A DNA stretch of 64,000 nt from Leptospira limi (GTDB lineage: Bacteria > Spirochaetota > Leptospiria > Leptospirales > Leptospiraceae). The position numbers and the translations under genes were made by a program. The stretch is from contig NZ_JAMQPV010000003.1 of NCBI RefSeq assembly GCF_026151395.1, forward strand, positions 248,001 through 312,000, read 5' to 3'. Below, piece after piece: positions 47,287 through 56,821 of this stretch (position 1 is the first letter of the stretch; each line of letters begins with the position of its first letter). The notes below the pieces were generated by a model. The model saw only the letters and a list, made by a program, of their open reading frames with translations. It searched no databases and was not told the DNA's origin.

Positions 47287-48504
47287 TTGAAAGTTTCGTT
47301 TCCAACAGATCCAATCTCCATCCAAAAAAGAATCCAATCTATTGATCCAATCAAGTATGTTAGTTCAAGAAACTATATTGATGGAGCAGTTTCATTATTA
47401 TCACCTTATATTGCGAGAGGTTATATTTCCACCAAACAGATCTTCGAACATGTGTCTTCCCGAGGATATAAACCTTACCAAATTACAAAATTTGTTCAAG
47501 AATTAACCTGGCGTGATTATTTTCAGCAAGTTTGGCGAAATAAGGGCGAACTTTTATTCCAAGATTTGAAACAACCGCAACCTGGAATCAGACATTACAA
47601 AATTCCAAAATCAATTTTGAATGGTCATGTCCAAACAGGGATCTCAGGGATAAACCGAGAGTTACTCGATTTTTACGAAACTGGTTATCTTCACAATCAT
47701 GTAAGAATGTACATTGCTTCCCTAGTTTGTAATATTGGTGGTGCCTACTGGAAAAAACCTTCGGAATGGATGTATTATCATTTGTTAGATGCTGATGCAG
47801 CAAGTAACACTTGTAGCTGGCAGTGGGTATCTGGTTCCTTTAGTTCTAAAAAATATATTGCCAACCAAGAAAACATTAACAAATACCTAAAAACGAATGA
47901 TCATGGCACATTTTTAGATCGAAGTTATGAAAAAATTTTAGAATTTAATTTTCTTCCAAAGGAATTAGAGGATTTGTTTGACTGGGATTTAACGAATGTT
48001 TACCAAGGAACTGAAAAATGGATTGAATCAAAAATTTCGAATGCAAATCCAGATGATCGAATCTATTCTAACTCCAATCCCAATTTTTCTTTAGATCTGG
48101 ACCTTTCCTTACCAGTGTTATTATATGATTTTTATAATATAGATCCAAATTGGAAAAAAAACATTCAGGCAAATCGGATATTTATTTTACGCCCTCATTT
48201 TTTTAGAAAGTATCCATCGTCCCCCAAAACTATGGACTTTATATTCGCTCTCGCAAAGAATATACCAAAAATCCAATTTTTTTGGGGTGAATGGGAAGAC
48301 CTATTACACCAATTAAATTCAGCTCGACCTGAAATTTACTGGAAAGAACACCCAACTAACAAAGAATATATTGGCAAAGAAGAAGAAAGAGACTGGATTT
48401 TTCCTGAAGTTTCTGGATACTATCCTTCCTTTTTTACTTATTGGAAAAAATGTGATAAAATATGGGATCGTAAAAATTTGCCGAACCAACCAAGTTTGTT
48501 TTAA
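47287..48504 (+). CDS. Photolyase-like FAD protein without N-terminal antenna domain
   Basis: A 405-residue relative of DNA photolyases/cryptochromes. The reading begins directly at the linker that precedes the FAD domain (FPTDPISIQKRIQSI). It then shows the FAD-binding core: LSPYIARGYIS, LTWRDYFQQVW, HNHVRMYIASLV and DADAASNTCSWQWVSG. The usual N-terminal Rossmann antenna domain is missing. After residue ~275 comes a 130-residue alpha/beta-looking region (LPVLLYDFYNID ... IFILRPHFFRKYPSS ... IQFFWGEWEDLLHQL), which could be that domain moved to the C-terminus. TTG start; ribosome binding site weak. Repair function uncertain. Confidence 0.75.
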   Translation: MKVSFPTDPISIQKRIQSIDPIKYVSSRNYIDGAVSLLSPYIARGYISTKQIFEHVSSRGYKPYQITKFVQELTWRDYFQQVWRNKGELLFQDLKQPQPGIRHYKIPKSILNGHVQTGISGINRELLDFYETGYLHNHVRMYIASLVCNIGGAYWKKPSEWMYYHLLDADAASNTCSWQWVSGSFSSKKYIANQENINKYLKTNDHGTFLDRSYEKILEFNFLPKELEDLFDWDLTNVYQGTEKWIESKISNANPDDRIYSNSNPNFSLDLDLSLPVLLYDFYNIDPNWKKNIQANRIFILRPHFFRKYPSSPKTMDFIFALAKNIPKIQFFWGEWEDLLHQLNSARPEIYWKEHPTNKEYIGKEEERDWIFPEVSGYYPSFFTYWKKCDKIWDRKNLPNQPSLF

Positions 48505-48507
48505 AAA

Positions 48508-49116
48508 TCAATCCATCTCACTAGGAAGAGATTTACTTGCACCTTTCTCAAATTGTAACATTCTTTCTTTCGTGATACCAATCAAGTTATGAGTCAACAC
48601 TAATGTATCTCCTAAAAAGTCAGGAGCAAGTCGAATTTCAACAACACGATACCAAGTTTCTTTAGGTAGTACAGAAAAAGCATGGTTCACACATAAACAT
48701 TTGAATTTAAAACCAAAACTATGTTCGACGGGCATCGCGGAATGGGGTGCTGCGAAAAAATAGGCTGGTTTATCTGTAGGATTTTTCATCACCAATAAAA
48801 ATTGTTTTTTAGAACCAGGTTTTAAGACTAATTGCCCATTCGGTATCAAGTCTCCAAAAGGAGCACGTTTTCCATCTTGGATAGTACCTGTTGTCCAAAG
48901 CGCTAAAGTTTGTGCTCCTCCCGGTTCTCTAATTTCCATTTCTAAAGGTAATGAAGTGTATACCCACCTAACATCAATTTTTACTTTGTTAGATGGGGTA
49001 GGATTTGTAACAACAACTTGATTGTGTTCGTGATTCGTTGGAACTACTTTTTCTTCACAGGAGTTGAACAAAAGCACCACACTGAATACAATACAAAAGA
49101 TAATTTGTTGTTTCAT
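48508..49116 (-). CDS. Lipoprotein with CxC motif, possible copper binding
   Basis: A 202-residue lipoprotein (LLFNSCEE lipobox). It contains a His/Met-rich loop (AAPHSAMPVEH) and a Cys-x-Cys motif (FKCLCVNHAFSVLPKETW), reminiscent of the copper site of Cox11-type assembly factors, but full homology cannot be claimed. It lies just upstream of the 490-aa lipoprotein on the same strand order. Function unknown. Confidence 0.55.
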   Translation of the reverse strand: MKQQIIFCIVFSVVLLFNSCEEKVVPTNHEHNQVVVTNPTPSNKVKIDVRWVYTSLPLEMEIREPGGAQTLALWTTGTIQDGKRAPFGDLIPNGQLVLKPGSKKQFLLVMKNPTDKPAYFFAAPHSAMPVEHSFGFKFKCLCVNHAFSVLPKETWYRVVEIRLAPDFLGDTLVLTHNLIGITKERMLQFEKGASKSLPSEMD

Positions 49117-49138
49117 ACCGATAAAACAGAATCCCTTA

Positions 49139-50611
49139 CTATTCTAAATTTAATTCCAAGGTTGAGAAATCTAGATTATCAGTTTTTTTAGAATTGATCA
49201 GATAAAACTGTTTTCCTTTCACTTGTAAGGTAACAAATTCTTGAAAAATTTTCTCCGTATTATTTGGATCTGGATTTTTCACTAAGTTACAATCCCTTCC
49301 ACATCCATTACAATCGCCACCACCATAATCCAAAAAGTTTGTAAACGTTTGTTTTCTTAGAAATCCAAAGATACGAAGTTGGATTTTTCCAGGATTCATC
49401 TCTTTTACTTCATAATTTCCTAATCCATAAAACCGATTTGAACTTTCTTCTCCAGCATCGTAATTAGTCCTCGCTGTTGAACCTTCTAAAAAGAATGTCC
49501 CATCCGAACGCAATCGAATTGTCCAATCAGAGGAAGTAGGAGGATCCATGTTCTCTTCCATAGCCACTTGATTTTCTGCTCCTTCAGGTTGGTCTACGAC
49601 CGCTTCATCACCTGAAATAGCATATACTTCTCTACCTGTTAAACCTCGATTTAAGACCATACGAAGTGATGATTTTGAAAATGAATCAAAATTCTTTGCA
49701 GCAGTGTCTTTGGATTTTGGAAGAGTATCCATGGCAAACCAATCGCCATCATGACCAAATCGAAGTTCTGATAACACAATCCCTTTCTCTGTTAATCCAG
49801 GATAAATCTCTTCCACCTTCATTGTTAGTTTTTTACCCTTAAAGGTTGAAGGAAGTTGGATTTCTTGGCTACCCATTGTATCTTCTACATTGATTTTAGC
49901 AGAATAACCATCATCACCAGTTAATAAAAATGCTTTAACTCTTCCATTTTTAATACAGTGAACATCAGACCTTTGGTAACCATTCCAAATTTTAATGACA
50001 GAAATCTTTTTTGTATCCGCAAAATCAAAGTTAAATGATACTCCAACGCCGCCTTTAACAGATGCATACCCATTCTCATATTTAGAATCAAAAAGATTCA
50101 TAACAGAATAAGTTGGCTCAGGTGATGCAGTCTCAGATGCAGTTACTGTTCCAGATACAATCTCTGGTGTATAAGTTCGATATGCTTTTTTGGCATCATC
50201 GTAAAATTTGACAGCTTTTAAACAAATATTTTGATTTCTTTGAAAATTCAAAGTTACCGATCTCGCTTGCACAACTGGATCAAAAATAACTTCTGAGTTT
50301 GATTTTTCGATATCCGTACTTGCATATACTTCATCAAAGTTTACATAAGCAGCGACTCGGTCTTTAAATTGACCATTACAAGACTCGATGGATACTTTAG
50401 TTAATGGGAATGCGTTGTCTGCATAAAAATGTAATTTAACAAATTCTGCTCCAGGCTCAGCCTTCCATTCCTTGCCGTCTAACACCAAGAAGGGGAGGCC
50501 ATTCTCCATCGATGTAGACGTAACCATTGAAAAATGGAGTTTTTTCCCACAATTGGCAGCGAATGTTACCATTAAAATCAAAACAAAAAATAGACTGGAT
50601 TTGAGTTTCAT
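49139..50611 (-). CDS. Lipoprotein with discoidin-like glycan-binding domain
   Basis: A 490-residue lipoprotein (FAANCGKK lipobox). Residues about 150-290 (YSVMNLFDSKYENGYASVKGG ... ISVIKIWNGYQRSD ... VLSELRFG) fit the NADase-type / discoidin-like binding domain common in Leptospira lipoproteins. The C-terminal part (WTIRLRSDGTFFLEGS ... LRIFGFLRK) is beta-rich with a CNGCGRDC cluster. Probably exposed on the cell envelope. Confidence 0.65.
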   Translation of the reverse strand: MKLKSSLFFVLILMVTFAANCGKKLHFSMVTSTSMENGLPFLVLDGKEWKAEPGAEFVKLHFYADNAFPLTKVSIESCNGQFKDRVAAYVNFDEVYASTDIEKSNSEVIFDPVVQARSVTLNFQRNQNICLKAVKFYDDAKKAYRTYTPEIVSGTVTASETASPEPTYSVMNLFDSKYENGYASVKGGVGVSFNFDFADTKKISVIKIWNGYQRSDVHCIKNGRVKAFLLTGDDGYSAKINVEDTMGSQEIQLPSTFKGKKLTMKVEEIYPGLTEKGIVLSELRFGHDGDWFAMDTLPKSKDTAAKNFDSFSKSSLRMVLNRGLTGREVYAISGDEAVVDQPEGAENQVAMEENMDPPTSSDWTIRLRSDGTFFLEGSTARTNYDAGEESSNRFYGLGNYEVKEMNPGKIQLRIFGFLRKQTFTNFLDYGGGDCNGCGRDCNLVKNPDPNNTEKIFQEFVTLQVKGKQFYLINSKKTDNLDFSTLELNLE

Positions 50612-50675
50612 TATTGGTCCTTTGAAAATGTGGATTTAAAAGAACCCATTGTACGGAAAAAAGGCAAGAAATTTT

Positions 50676-51662
50676 TTATGGACTCGTATCTTTTAATACT
50701 CTTTCCCAAGTATCTTGTTTTAATGCACCAACAATCCATTTCCCATTGACCCAAAATGTAGGGATTGAAGTGACTCCAAGTTTTTTTGCTTCTTCCCAGT
50801 CCTTTTTGACTAGGTCTAGGTATTTTTGAGTTTCTCTTTGGGAATCACATTCAGACCAAACACTCGATTGGTTAAGTATGGGATCTTCTGATTTGATCAT
50901 TGTTTTCGCATGGGCATATAGGTTTTGCATATGATCTGTAAAATGAGCTGGATCTCTTTCCCACAAACAACGTGACACAATGAGTGGTGCTAAACTTTGG
51001 TTTGAATCACCGTCCAGTGGGAAATCTTTATGGATATAATGAATTTGATTTTTGTATTTCGATAAAAGTTTTTTTGTATGGGGAAAGGTTTCCTTACAAA
51101 AGCCACATAAATAATCGCTCCATTCGATGATCACCCATTTCGAATTGGGTTGGCCAAATTGAGGTGAGAACTTACTATTTATTTTTGCAAGTAAACTCGC
51201 CTTTGATTGGTCAAATGGTTTTTGTTTTATGCTTATATTCGATTTTTGAAAAATACGACTCCAAACAATTCGAATGCGAATCATTTCTCGCATTCGATCA
51301 ATTGCATCTGTATCCTGTATCGAACTTCGTAATTGTTTTTTCTCTGTTCCCCAGTAATGATTGATGTCCATCTCGGAAACAAGTTTTTTCTCATTTTCCT
51401 TCCATTCTTGTAAGGTAATTCCAAGTGATTTTGATCTCTCATTTAATTGATTCAAATGAATCTCAGATGAAAGTGTTTCTTTGATCGATTCTTCAGAAGG
51501 TAAGGATTCAGGTAGATACCGATTTTCCGGCAAAGGTTCAGAACAAGAAAAAATAAAGAAAAATAAAATGACTATGGGCACATTCGAAATCCTATAATCT
51601 TTCGCAAATTGTCTCAAGTATTTTTGTGCGATCAAACTTGTTTTTTTGATTGAAAGTGGCAA
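50676..51662 (-). CDS. DsbA/thioredoxin-like lipoprotein
   Basis: A periplasmic thiol-disulfide protein. The signal region VPIVILFFFIFSC is a lipobox, and residues about 180-320 form a DsbA-like domain with active site CGFC and the cis-proline region VTSIPTFWVNG. The longest reading starts at TTG 51662. A GTG at 51581, 8 nt after AGGA, would give a short signal peptide with no positive charge, so the true start is uncertain. Confidence 0.78.
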   Translation of the reverse strand: MPLSIKKTSLIAQKYLRQFAKDYRISNVPIVILFFFIFSCSEPLPENRYLPESLPSEESIKETLSSEIHLNQLNERSKSLGITLQEWKENEKKLVSEMDINHYWGTEKKQLRSSIQDTDAIDRMREMIRIRIVWSRIFQKSNISIKQKPFDQSKASLLAKINSKFSPQFGQPNSKWVIIEWSDYLCGFCKETFPHTKKLLSKYKNQIHYIHKDFPLDGDSNQSLAPLIVSRCLWERDPAHFTDHMQNLYAHAKTMIKSEDPILNQSSVWSECDSQRETQKYLDLVKKDWEEAKKLGVTSIPTFWVNGKWIVGALKQDTWERVLKDTSP

Positions 51663-51689
51663 TTGTTTCCATTTTGATGAGTCTCCTGT

Positions 51690-52187
51690 ATGAAAATTAA
51701 AATCCTGTCGCGCATATTACAGTTATTAGCTCTCTACCTCTTCTTTACTTCGGTTTATGCGAGTTTAGGTAAAATCATCACCATTCAATCTGGAACCAAA
51801 ATTTCTGGTAAAGTTGTATCATCTTATAAGGAAACCGATTACTCCACGCAAACTGGTAACAAACGTTATGGGACAACTCACTACATCCTAAGACCAATCA
51901 TCAAATACCAAGTAAATGGAGAAACTTATGAAATTCATGGACAAATTCTAGGTGAGGTCGGCAATCACTACCAGATCGGACAAAGAGTTCCTCTCTATCT
52001 TTCTGAAAACCAACCTGATTATGCGATTATCAATTCCTTTTATGAATTGTGGTATGAGCCATTGAGAAATGTATTCTTCAGCATAGGGTTGTTTTTAGTT
52101 GGAACTTTCTTGGGAAAAATTCTTTCGAGAATAAAAACATCAATAGTGAATTTATTTAATCCACAAGCGCATTTGGATCAGTTCTAA
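51690..52187 (+). CDS. DUF3592-like membrane protein
   Basis: A 165-residue protein: N-terminal helix, an extracytoplasmic beta-rich loop (GKVVSSYKETDYST ... LRPIIKYQVNGETYEI ... GQRVPLYLSENQPDYA) and a C-terminal helix. The pattern matches DUF3592. Function unknown. Followed within 8 nt by the ankyrin gene. Confidence 0.68.
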   Translation: MKIKILSRILQLLALYLFFTSVYASLGKIITIQSGTKISGKVVSSYKETDYSTQTGNKRYGTTHYILRPIIKYQVNGETYEIHGQILGEVGNHYQIGQRVPLYLSENQPDYAIINSFYELWYEPLRNVFFSIGLFLVGTFLGKILSRIKTSIVNLFNPQAHLDQF

Positions 52188-52194
52188 AATTCGG

Positions 52195-53112
52195 TTGGTT
52201 TCAAAACTGTTTCCATTTAAAAAAATTCGAATTGGAATACTACTCTTCTGTATCATTCCCAATTCAATATTTAGCCAAAGCAAAGATATGGTCAAATTAG
52301 AATGGTATCATTATATCATCCTCTCCCCTATTCTCGTGATTGATGCAGTTAAGAAAGGTTACCATAGTTTTGAGAACCAAATCGACAATTTCCGTGAATT
52401 CCAAAGTTTACCTGAATTACACAAAGCAGTCATACAATCTGATCTAGATCAGGTTAAAAGAATTGTTTCTTCCGGTGCAAACTTAGAGACAAAAGACAAA
52501 AATGGGGAAACTGCGTTATTCTATGCTCTCGATAAAAACCGTATAAATATCGCCAGATTTTTAATTCAGAAGAAAGCGAATGTGAATGTTTTCAATCTTC
52601 ATGGACGTCATATAGTCCATCCTGCCATCAAAAACAATCAATATGATTTGATCAAACTTATGTTAGATTATGGATTAAACCCAAATTTTGATGGAAGTGG
52701 GCCTACAACCCTAACTCTCACTGCAAATGTTAACCCCAACAATTTTAAATGCGTCCGACTTTTTGTAGAGCAAGGTGTCAACATCAATGCGTTGGATAAA
52801 AACCACTACTCAGCTCTCATGTATTTAACAATGATCGAAAATCCAAATCTAGAAATTGTTTCTTATATGATTAGCAAAAAAGCGGATGTCAATGCCAAGG
52901 ACAGTTCTGGTAGATCCATCCTTCGTTTACTCATCGAAAAAAGATCTCAAAATTTAGCCTTAGTCAAGCTCCTATTAAAAAAAGGCGCAGACATTCATTC
53001 CAAAGATAAAGAAGGACAATCAATTTTCGATTTTATCAATCAGTACTATGATGATCCCAATACCAATGAAATTGTTCAATATCTAAAAAATTACAAAAAA
53101 TCAAGCCGATAA
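52195..53112 (+). CDS. Ankyrin-repeat protein
   Basis: A 305-residue protein with an N-terminal signal/anchor helix and about six ankyrin repeats from residue 75 on (KDKNGETALFYALDKNRINIARFLIQKKANVN; LHGRHIVHPAIKNNQYDLIKLMLDYG; later DSSGRSILRLLIEKR and KDKEGQSIFDFI). TTG start. Probably periplasmic protein-protein interaction. Confidence 0.78.
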   Translation: MVSKLFPFKKIRIGILLFCIIPNSIFSQSKDMVKLEWYHYIILSPILVIDAVKKGYHSFENQIDNFREFQSLPELHKAVIQSDLDQVKRIVSSGANLETKDKNGETALFYALDKNRINIARFLIQKKANVNVFNLHGRHIVHPAIKNNQYDLIKLMLDYGLNPNFDGSGPTTLTLTANVNPNNFKCVRLFVEQGVNINALDKNHYSALMYLTMIENPNLEIVSYMISKKADVNAKDSSGRSILRLLIEKRSQNLALVKLLLKKGADIHSKDKEGQSIFDFINQYYDDPNTNEIVQYLKNYKKSSR

Positions 53113-53320
53113 AAGACAATCAAAGCGAGCAATTCAATCAATGTGAATTCGCAGATCAATCTAACTTTATGTTGGCGGAATTAAGATCATTACCTTTTTT
53201 TTATCCATTCGAGAACGAAAAATTCCAAAGTTCATTTTAAAGAAAAATCTTCTTAGGATTCACAAAAAATATTCTCGCTAAAAAAAATGAATATGCTCTC
53301 TTTGGCTCGGGGTATTTCTA

Positions 53321-53704
53321 ATGAAAATAATTTCTTCAAATATAAAATGGATCATGTTAGTCTCTGGACTCATCACATGTTCAATGATTTTATCTGCATT
53401 ACATCCGAATCTGGGTCTAACCTTGACTTTCGGAGAAACAATGGATGGAAACTTAGCAAACATCATCGTACGCAATTGGGGAGCACTCATTGTGATCGTA
53501 GGTGGAATGTTAGTCTATGGAGCTTATCATGAACCAAATCGTAATTTAGTTCTAGTTGTTGCTTCGATTAGCAAAAGTATCTTTATACTCTTAAATTTAG
53601 TTTATGGACAAGCTTATTTAGCAAAATCAAGTCCTGCGTTGGTTTTTGACTCTTTATTGGTGATTATCTTTGTATTGTATTTAGCTTGTAAACCATCAAA
53701 GTAA
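53321..53704 (+). CDS. DUF4345-like membrane protein
   Basis: A 127-residue protein with four hydrophobic helices, the second around NWGALIVIVGGMLVYG. It resembles DUF4345. No assigned function. Confidence 0.6.
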   Translation: MKIISSNIKWIMLVSGLITCSMILSALHPNLGLTLTFGETMDGNLANIIVRNWGALIVIVGGMLVYGAYHEPNRNLVLVVASISKSIFILLNLVYGQAYLAKSSPALVFDSLLVIIFVLYLACKPSK

Positions 53705-53787
53705 TCAATCATTTCACTCACGGAAATTCTTTGCAAAAGATCCATGGATCATTGTGCCTCACAATTAAAAATGAGCACATTGATCCC

Positions 53788-54456
53788 TTATTTTCGATTC
53801 ATCGCTTGGTCCAAAAATTGATTCAGTGGATAAACGAAGCGAAACAATTTTAAAAGGTCCTCACTACTCAATTTAGAAGTTAAATCTCCGTTCTTTAAGT
53901 GTTTTGCCACTGCAAACCCCTTATACTTGAGGATTTCGATCATAGGATGGTCTTTGGCAAACCCTCTTGGAACCGTTTTCACTTTCTCTGCATAAAATTC
54001 TTTTCCAAAAGTATCATAAAATTTTGGATCATTTATAATTTTTAGAAAACTTTTAGAATCATTAGCAATTTGATCCCGGATTTTATATAATGATTGTGCA
54101 TCTGGTTGGTAACAACCTCCACCTAACAAAGAACCATCTGGCTCTATATGAAGGTAATACCCAGTTCCATCAATTTTTCGATTCCCGCCTTTCATAAAAA
54201 TCCCAAAGTGTGTTTTATATGGACTTTTATCCTTGGAAAATCGAACATCTTTATAGATTCGAAAGATACAAGACTTTGGATCTATACCTTTCACAGAACT
54301 ATCAAATTTTTCAATCCCTGATAACAAGGCACCAGTGAAGGACAATAATTCTTTTTGAATTTCGTCAAATCTTGGCTTATTCTCTAAAAACCAATCTCTC
54401 TGATTATTGTTTTTAAGTTCCGATAAAAATTTAAAAACTTCATTACTTAACTTCAT
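53788..54456 (-). CDS. DUF2461 family protein
   Basis: A 222-residue protein matching the DUF2461/TIGR02453 pattern: FKFLSELKNNNQRDWFLENKPRFDE, CIFRIYKDVRFSKDKSPYKTHFGIF and YYLHIEPDGSLLGGGCYQPD. Widespread and uncharacterised. Likely cytoplasmic. Confidence 0.85.
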   Translation of the reverse strand: MKLSNEVFKFLSELKNNNQRDWFLENKPRFDEIQKELLSFTGALLSGIEKFDSSVKGIDPKSCIFRIYKDVRFSKDKSPYKTHFGIFMKGGNRKIDGTGYYLHIEPDGSLLGGGCYQPDAQSLYKIRDQIANDSKSFLKIINDPKFYDTFGKEFYAEKVKTVPRGFAKDHPMIEILKYKGFAVAKHLKNGDLTSKLSSEDLLKLFRFVYPLNQFLDQAMNRK

Positions 54457-54948
54457 ATCAATTAAACAAATCCCTTACATTCATATTTGTCATTGGAAGG
54501 AAATCCAAAAAAATGACCTGAAACAAACTGTTACGTCTATTCTCTTCAATTCAAAGAAGATCCCTATTCTACTTCAAGCAAAACATAGATCCAAATGAAA
54601 TTGTAGAACTCCCAAGAAAAGCAAGAAACTTCACTGAAAATTAGGACTAAGTTCACGGTTCCATTGGAGGAGATTCCAAAATTAACTGACTCAAATTCTA
54701 CATTAACGATTGTTTGCGGAATATTTCTATTTTCTGGCGGAAAGTTTATCAAAGGGATTCACAATCCTTACATTGAAAACATAGCTAACTTCACCACCTT
54801 TCTCCAATTTAAGTCAATAATTTATTGTTTTTTGAAAGCCTGAAATAATATTCCTGTATCGCAAATGATCGGAAGTTTTCCGTTTTAGCAATAAAAAGGA
54901 ATACTGAAAAAATTGATTGAAACGATTTTTATACGGGAGACCAAATTC
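54457..54948. other. Non-coding gap before the pseudogene
   Basis: About 490 bp with no supported gene. The plus frame is open from just after a TAG near 54603 to a TGA near 54840, without a start codon; it may be a fragment of a lost gene. A TACGGGAGA ribosome binding site near the end belongs to the pseudogene. Confidence 0.4.
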
Positions 54949-55750
54949 ATGAAAAATTCAAATTTTATCTCCAAAATGAAAATTCAATGTTGGTGATGAT
55001 GCATCTATTGGTTCAGGTCTCACTATCAATTATTCAGAACCAAAAGTAGATCAAAACTTCCCGAATGATTACACAACGTTTGACCAAAGTACAGGTATTA
55101 TATAGAAAACATGTTCCGAAGGATTATCGGGGCCAACTTGTACAATCAATAGTCCAGGTGTGACAACGGGAGGTTTATCAACTTCAACTACTTCTTGTTT
55201 ATCACATAACTCTGCTAATTCGGGAAAAGGATATTCTGGTTATACTTCATGGCGGTTTCCAACAATGCGAGAGCTCCTGAGTACCAACGATGCGAGCAAA
55301 ACTTCCGTCACTATCCATAATACAACAGGTCTTACTTGGCAAAAATGTTCCTATGGGCAAAACAATGATGCGAGTTGTATAGCTACTGCCACTAACATCA
55401 ATTGAGTTGGGGCTATATCTTATTATAGTGGATTATCTTTAGCCGTAAAAATATGGAGACTATCCAATCGAAATGAACTGATCAGCTTACATGATTACAC
55501 GAAAGCCGTTGGGCCAAAAATAGACCAAACAAACTTCCCAAATACAGTCTCATTTACTGGAGGATACTATTAGACATCTACTACCAATGCACCTGGAATC
55601 ACAAGAGTATGGTATGTTAACTTCACAACAACGTTTAACAATACTTATGATGTCCAACCCAAATCCAATTCTTTATATGTCCGCTGTGTTTCTCATGAGC
55701 GTTCATGTTGTACCAATTGGCGCTCCCAATCAAACGAATTCACAAATTAA
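54949..55750 (+). pseudogene. Lcl/DUF1566-type lipoprotein pseudogene
   Basis: Begins with a good ribosome binding site (GGGAGA) and ATG 54949 for about 15 codons, then shifts frame. From about 54985 to the TAA at 55748 one frame reads a recognisable Lcl C-terminal (DUF1566) repeat protein: KTCSEGLSGPTC, SWRFPTMRELLS, TGLTWQKCSYG, IWRLSNRNELISL, VWYVNF, YVRCVS. Three internal stops remain: TAG 55103-55105, TGA 55403-55405 and TAG 55571-55573. Each stands where this family has Trp (expected GII-W-KTC, IN-W, YY-W-TST), a single G-to-A change from TGG. No frameshift occurs within the 760-bp stretch, so inactivation looks recent. Confidence 0.75.
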
Positions 55751-56102
55751 TAATTAAAAGGGATGGGCTACTTATTCGCCTTTGGATCTGGTCTAGTGAA
55801 TTCAAATGAATAGCGATGTTCGGCAGTTAGGCCAAGTTCAAGTGTGAGTCCATATCGAATGAATATTAGAAATAAATAAATTCCAAAAGCAAAAATAAGA
55901 AACTAAGAACCAATTGCATTCTTAGTTTCAGTGTAATTACTTTCTATTTATCTACAAAGATTAATGCAGAATGCCTTCCCGACTCCTGCTCACGTGACAT
56001 CCATGTCACGATTCGCGAGCTCCGCAATCCTTGCTCCGCCACCGTCAGAAATGCATTCTGACTTGGTTAAGCTCTGGAATATCGGTATCACTCCCCGGGC
56101 AT
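55751..56102. other. Non-coding gap with palindromic bits
   Basis: 350 bp without a gene. It becomes GC-richer from about 55975. There is a hairpin GTGACAT/ATGTCAC (about 55995-56010) and an imperfect palindrome GTCAGAAATGCATTCTGAC (about 56044-56062). The latter part resembles Leptospira intergenic repeat DNA. Confidence 0.35.
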
Positions 56103-56134
56103 AAAAAAAGCCCTGAACTTTCATTCAGAGCTTT
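56103..56134 (-). terminator. Rho-independent terminator, minus strand
   Basis: On the minus strand, AAAGCTCTGAA and TTCAGGGC form a stem with a 6-nt loop followed by seven T residues. It lies about 215 nt past the 23S 3' end and probably served the rRNA transcript; it could now also end the methyltransferase operon. Confidence 0.7.
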
Positions 56135-56318
56135 CCCCAACATTTGTATACGACAAAGGTTTTGTTTTTCCCAAGAGGGAAAGCCTGCGGAGCACCAAGC
56201 GGCACTGCCGCGACTGCGAGCACCCGACCGATTGCGTGAGCTTCGAGCTCTAGCAATCAAGTCGTTCGGCACAGACCGCCAAACAGAACAAAGTAAAACA
56301 AACAACACTTTCAATGAC
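56135..56318. repeat. GC-rich repeat-like stretch
   Basis: A GC-rich, arginine-codon-like stretch between the terminator and the 23S 3' end, distinctly richer in G+C than its neighbours. Any reading frame in it gives low-complexity Arg/Ser/Ala sequence, so I do not call a gene. It resembles interspersed Leptospira intergenic repeats; other genome copies would need checking. Confidence 0.35.
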
Positions 56319-56340
56319 ATACACGATCGCAATCGTGTAT
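56319..56340. other. Hairpin next to the 23S 3' end
   Basis: ATACACGAT and ATCGTGTAT form a 9-bp stem with a 4-nt loop, 10 nt after the 23S end. Probably the base of the rRNA processing stalk or a second terminator element without T-run. Confidence 0.5.
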
Positions 56341-56350
56341 ATTGTAATAT

Positions 56351-56550
<200 letters not shown>

Positions 56551-56821
56551 AGTGTCCCTTCGGGCCAGACGAGTTTTGGCTAGGCTAACGCTCCGCCAAA
56601 CTCGCATTCTCGCTCCCTATGGGTCGCTGCGAATGGTTCGACCAACCCAGTCCTTTGAATTGATTTTAATGACTTGGGCGTTCCCAATTTAATTGAATTG
56701 TTGAATAGTATTGAATTAGGGTCGGGCTCTCCCTCGACGAGGCGCTCGGTCGATCCCTAACGCGGAGGATTTAAATATTTGAAACTTGAAAAGCTTTTCG
56801 TATAGAAGCGTATAATGAAAT
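56551..56821. repeat. GC-rich interspersed repeat between 23S remnant and dcm
   Basis: Two GC-rich stretches separated by A/T-rich DNA: 56556-56650 (contains GCTAACGCTCCGCCAAACTCG) and 56716-56768. The latter forms an imperfect hairpin: TTAGGGTCG (56718-56726) pairs with CGATCCCTAA (56751-56760). From memory it resembles a Leptospira intergenic repeat. No gene is evident. Confidence 0.4.

Noticed and set aside
54949..55750. Diversity-generating retroelement target in the Lcl-type gene
   Set aside because: No reverse transcriptase, template repeat or adenine-biased variation is visible; substitutions are G-to-A at Trp codons.
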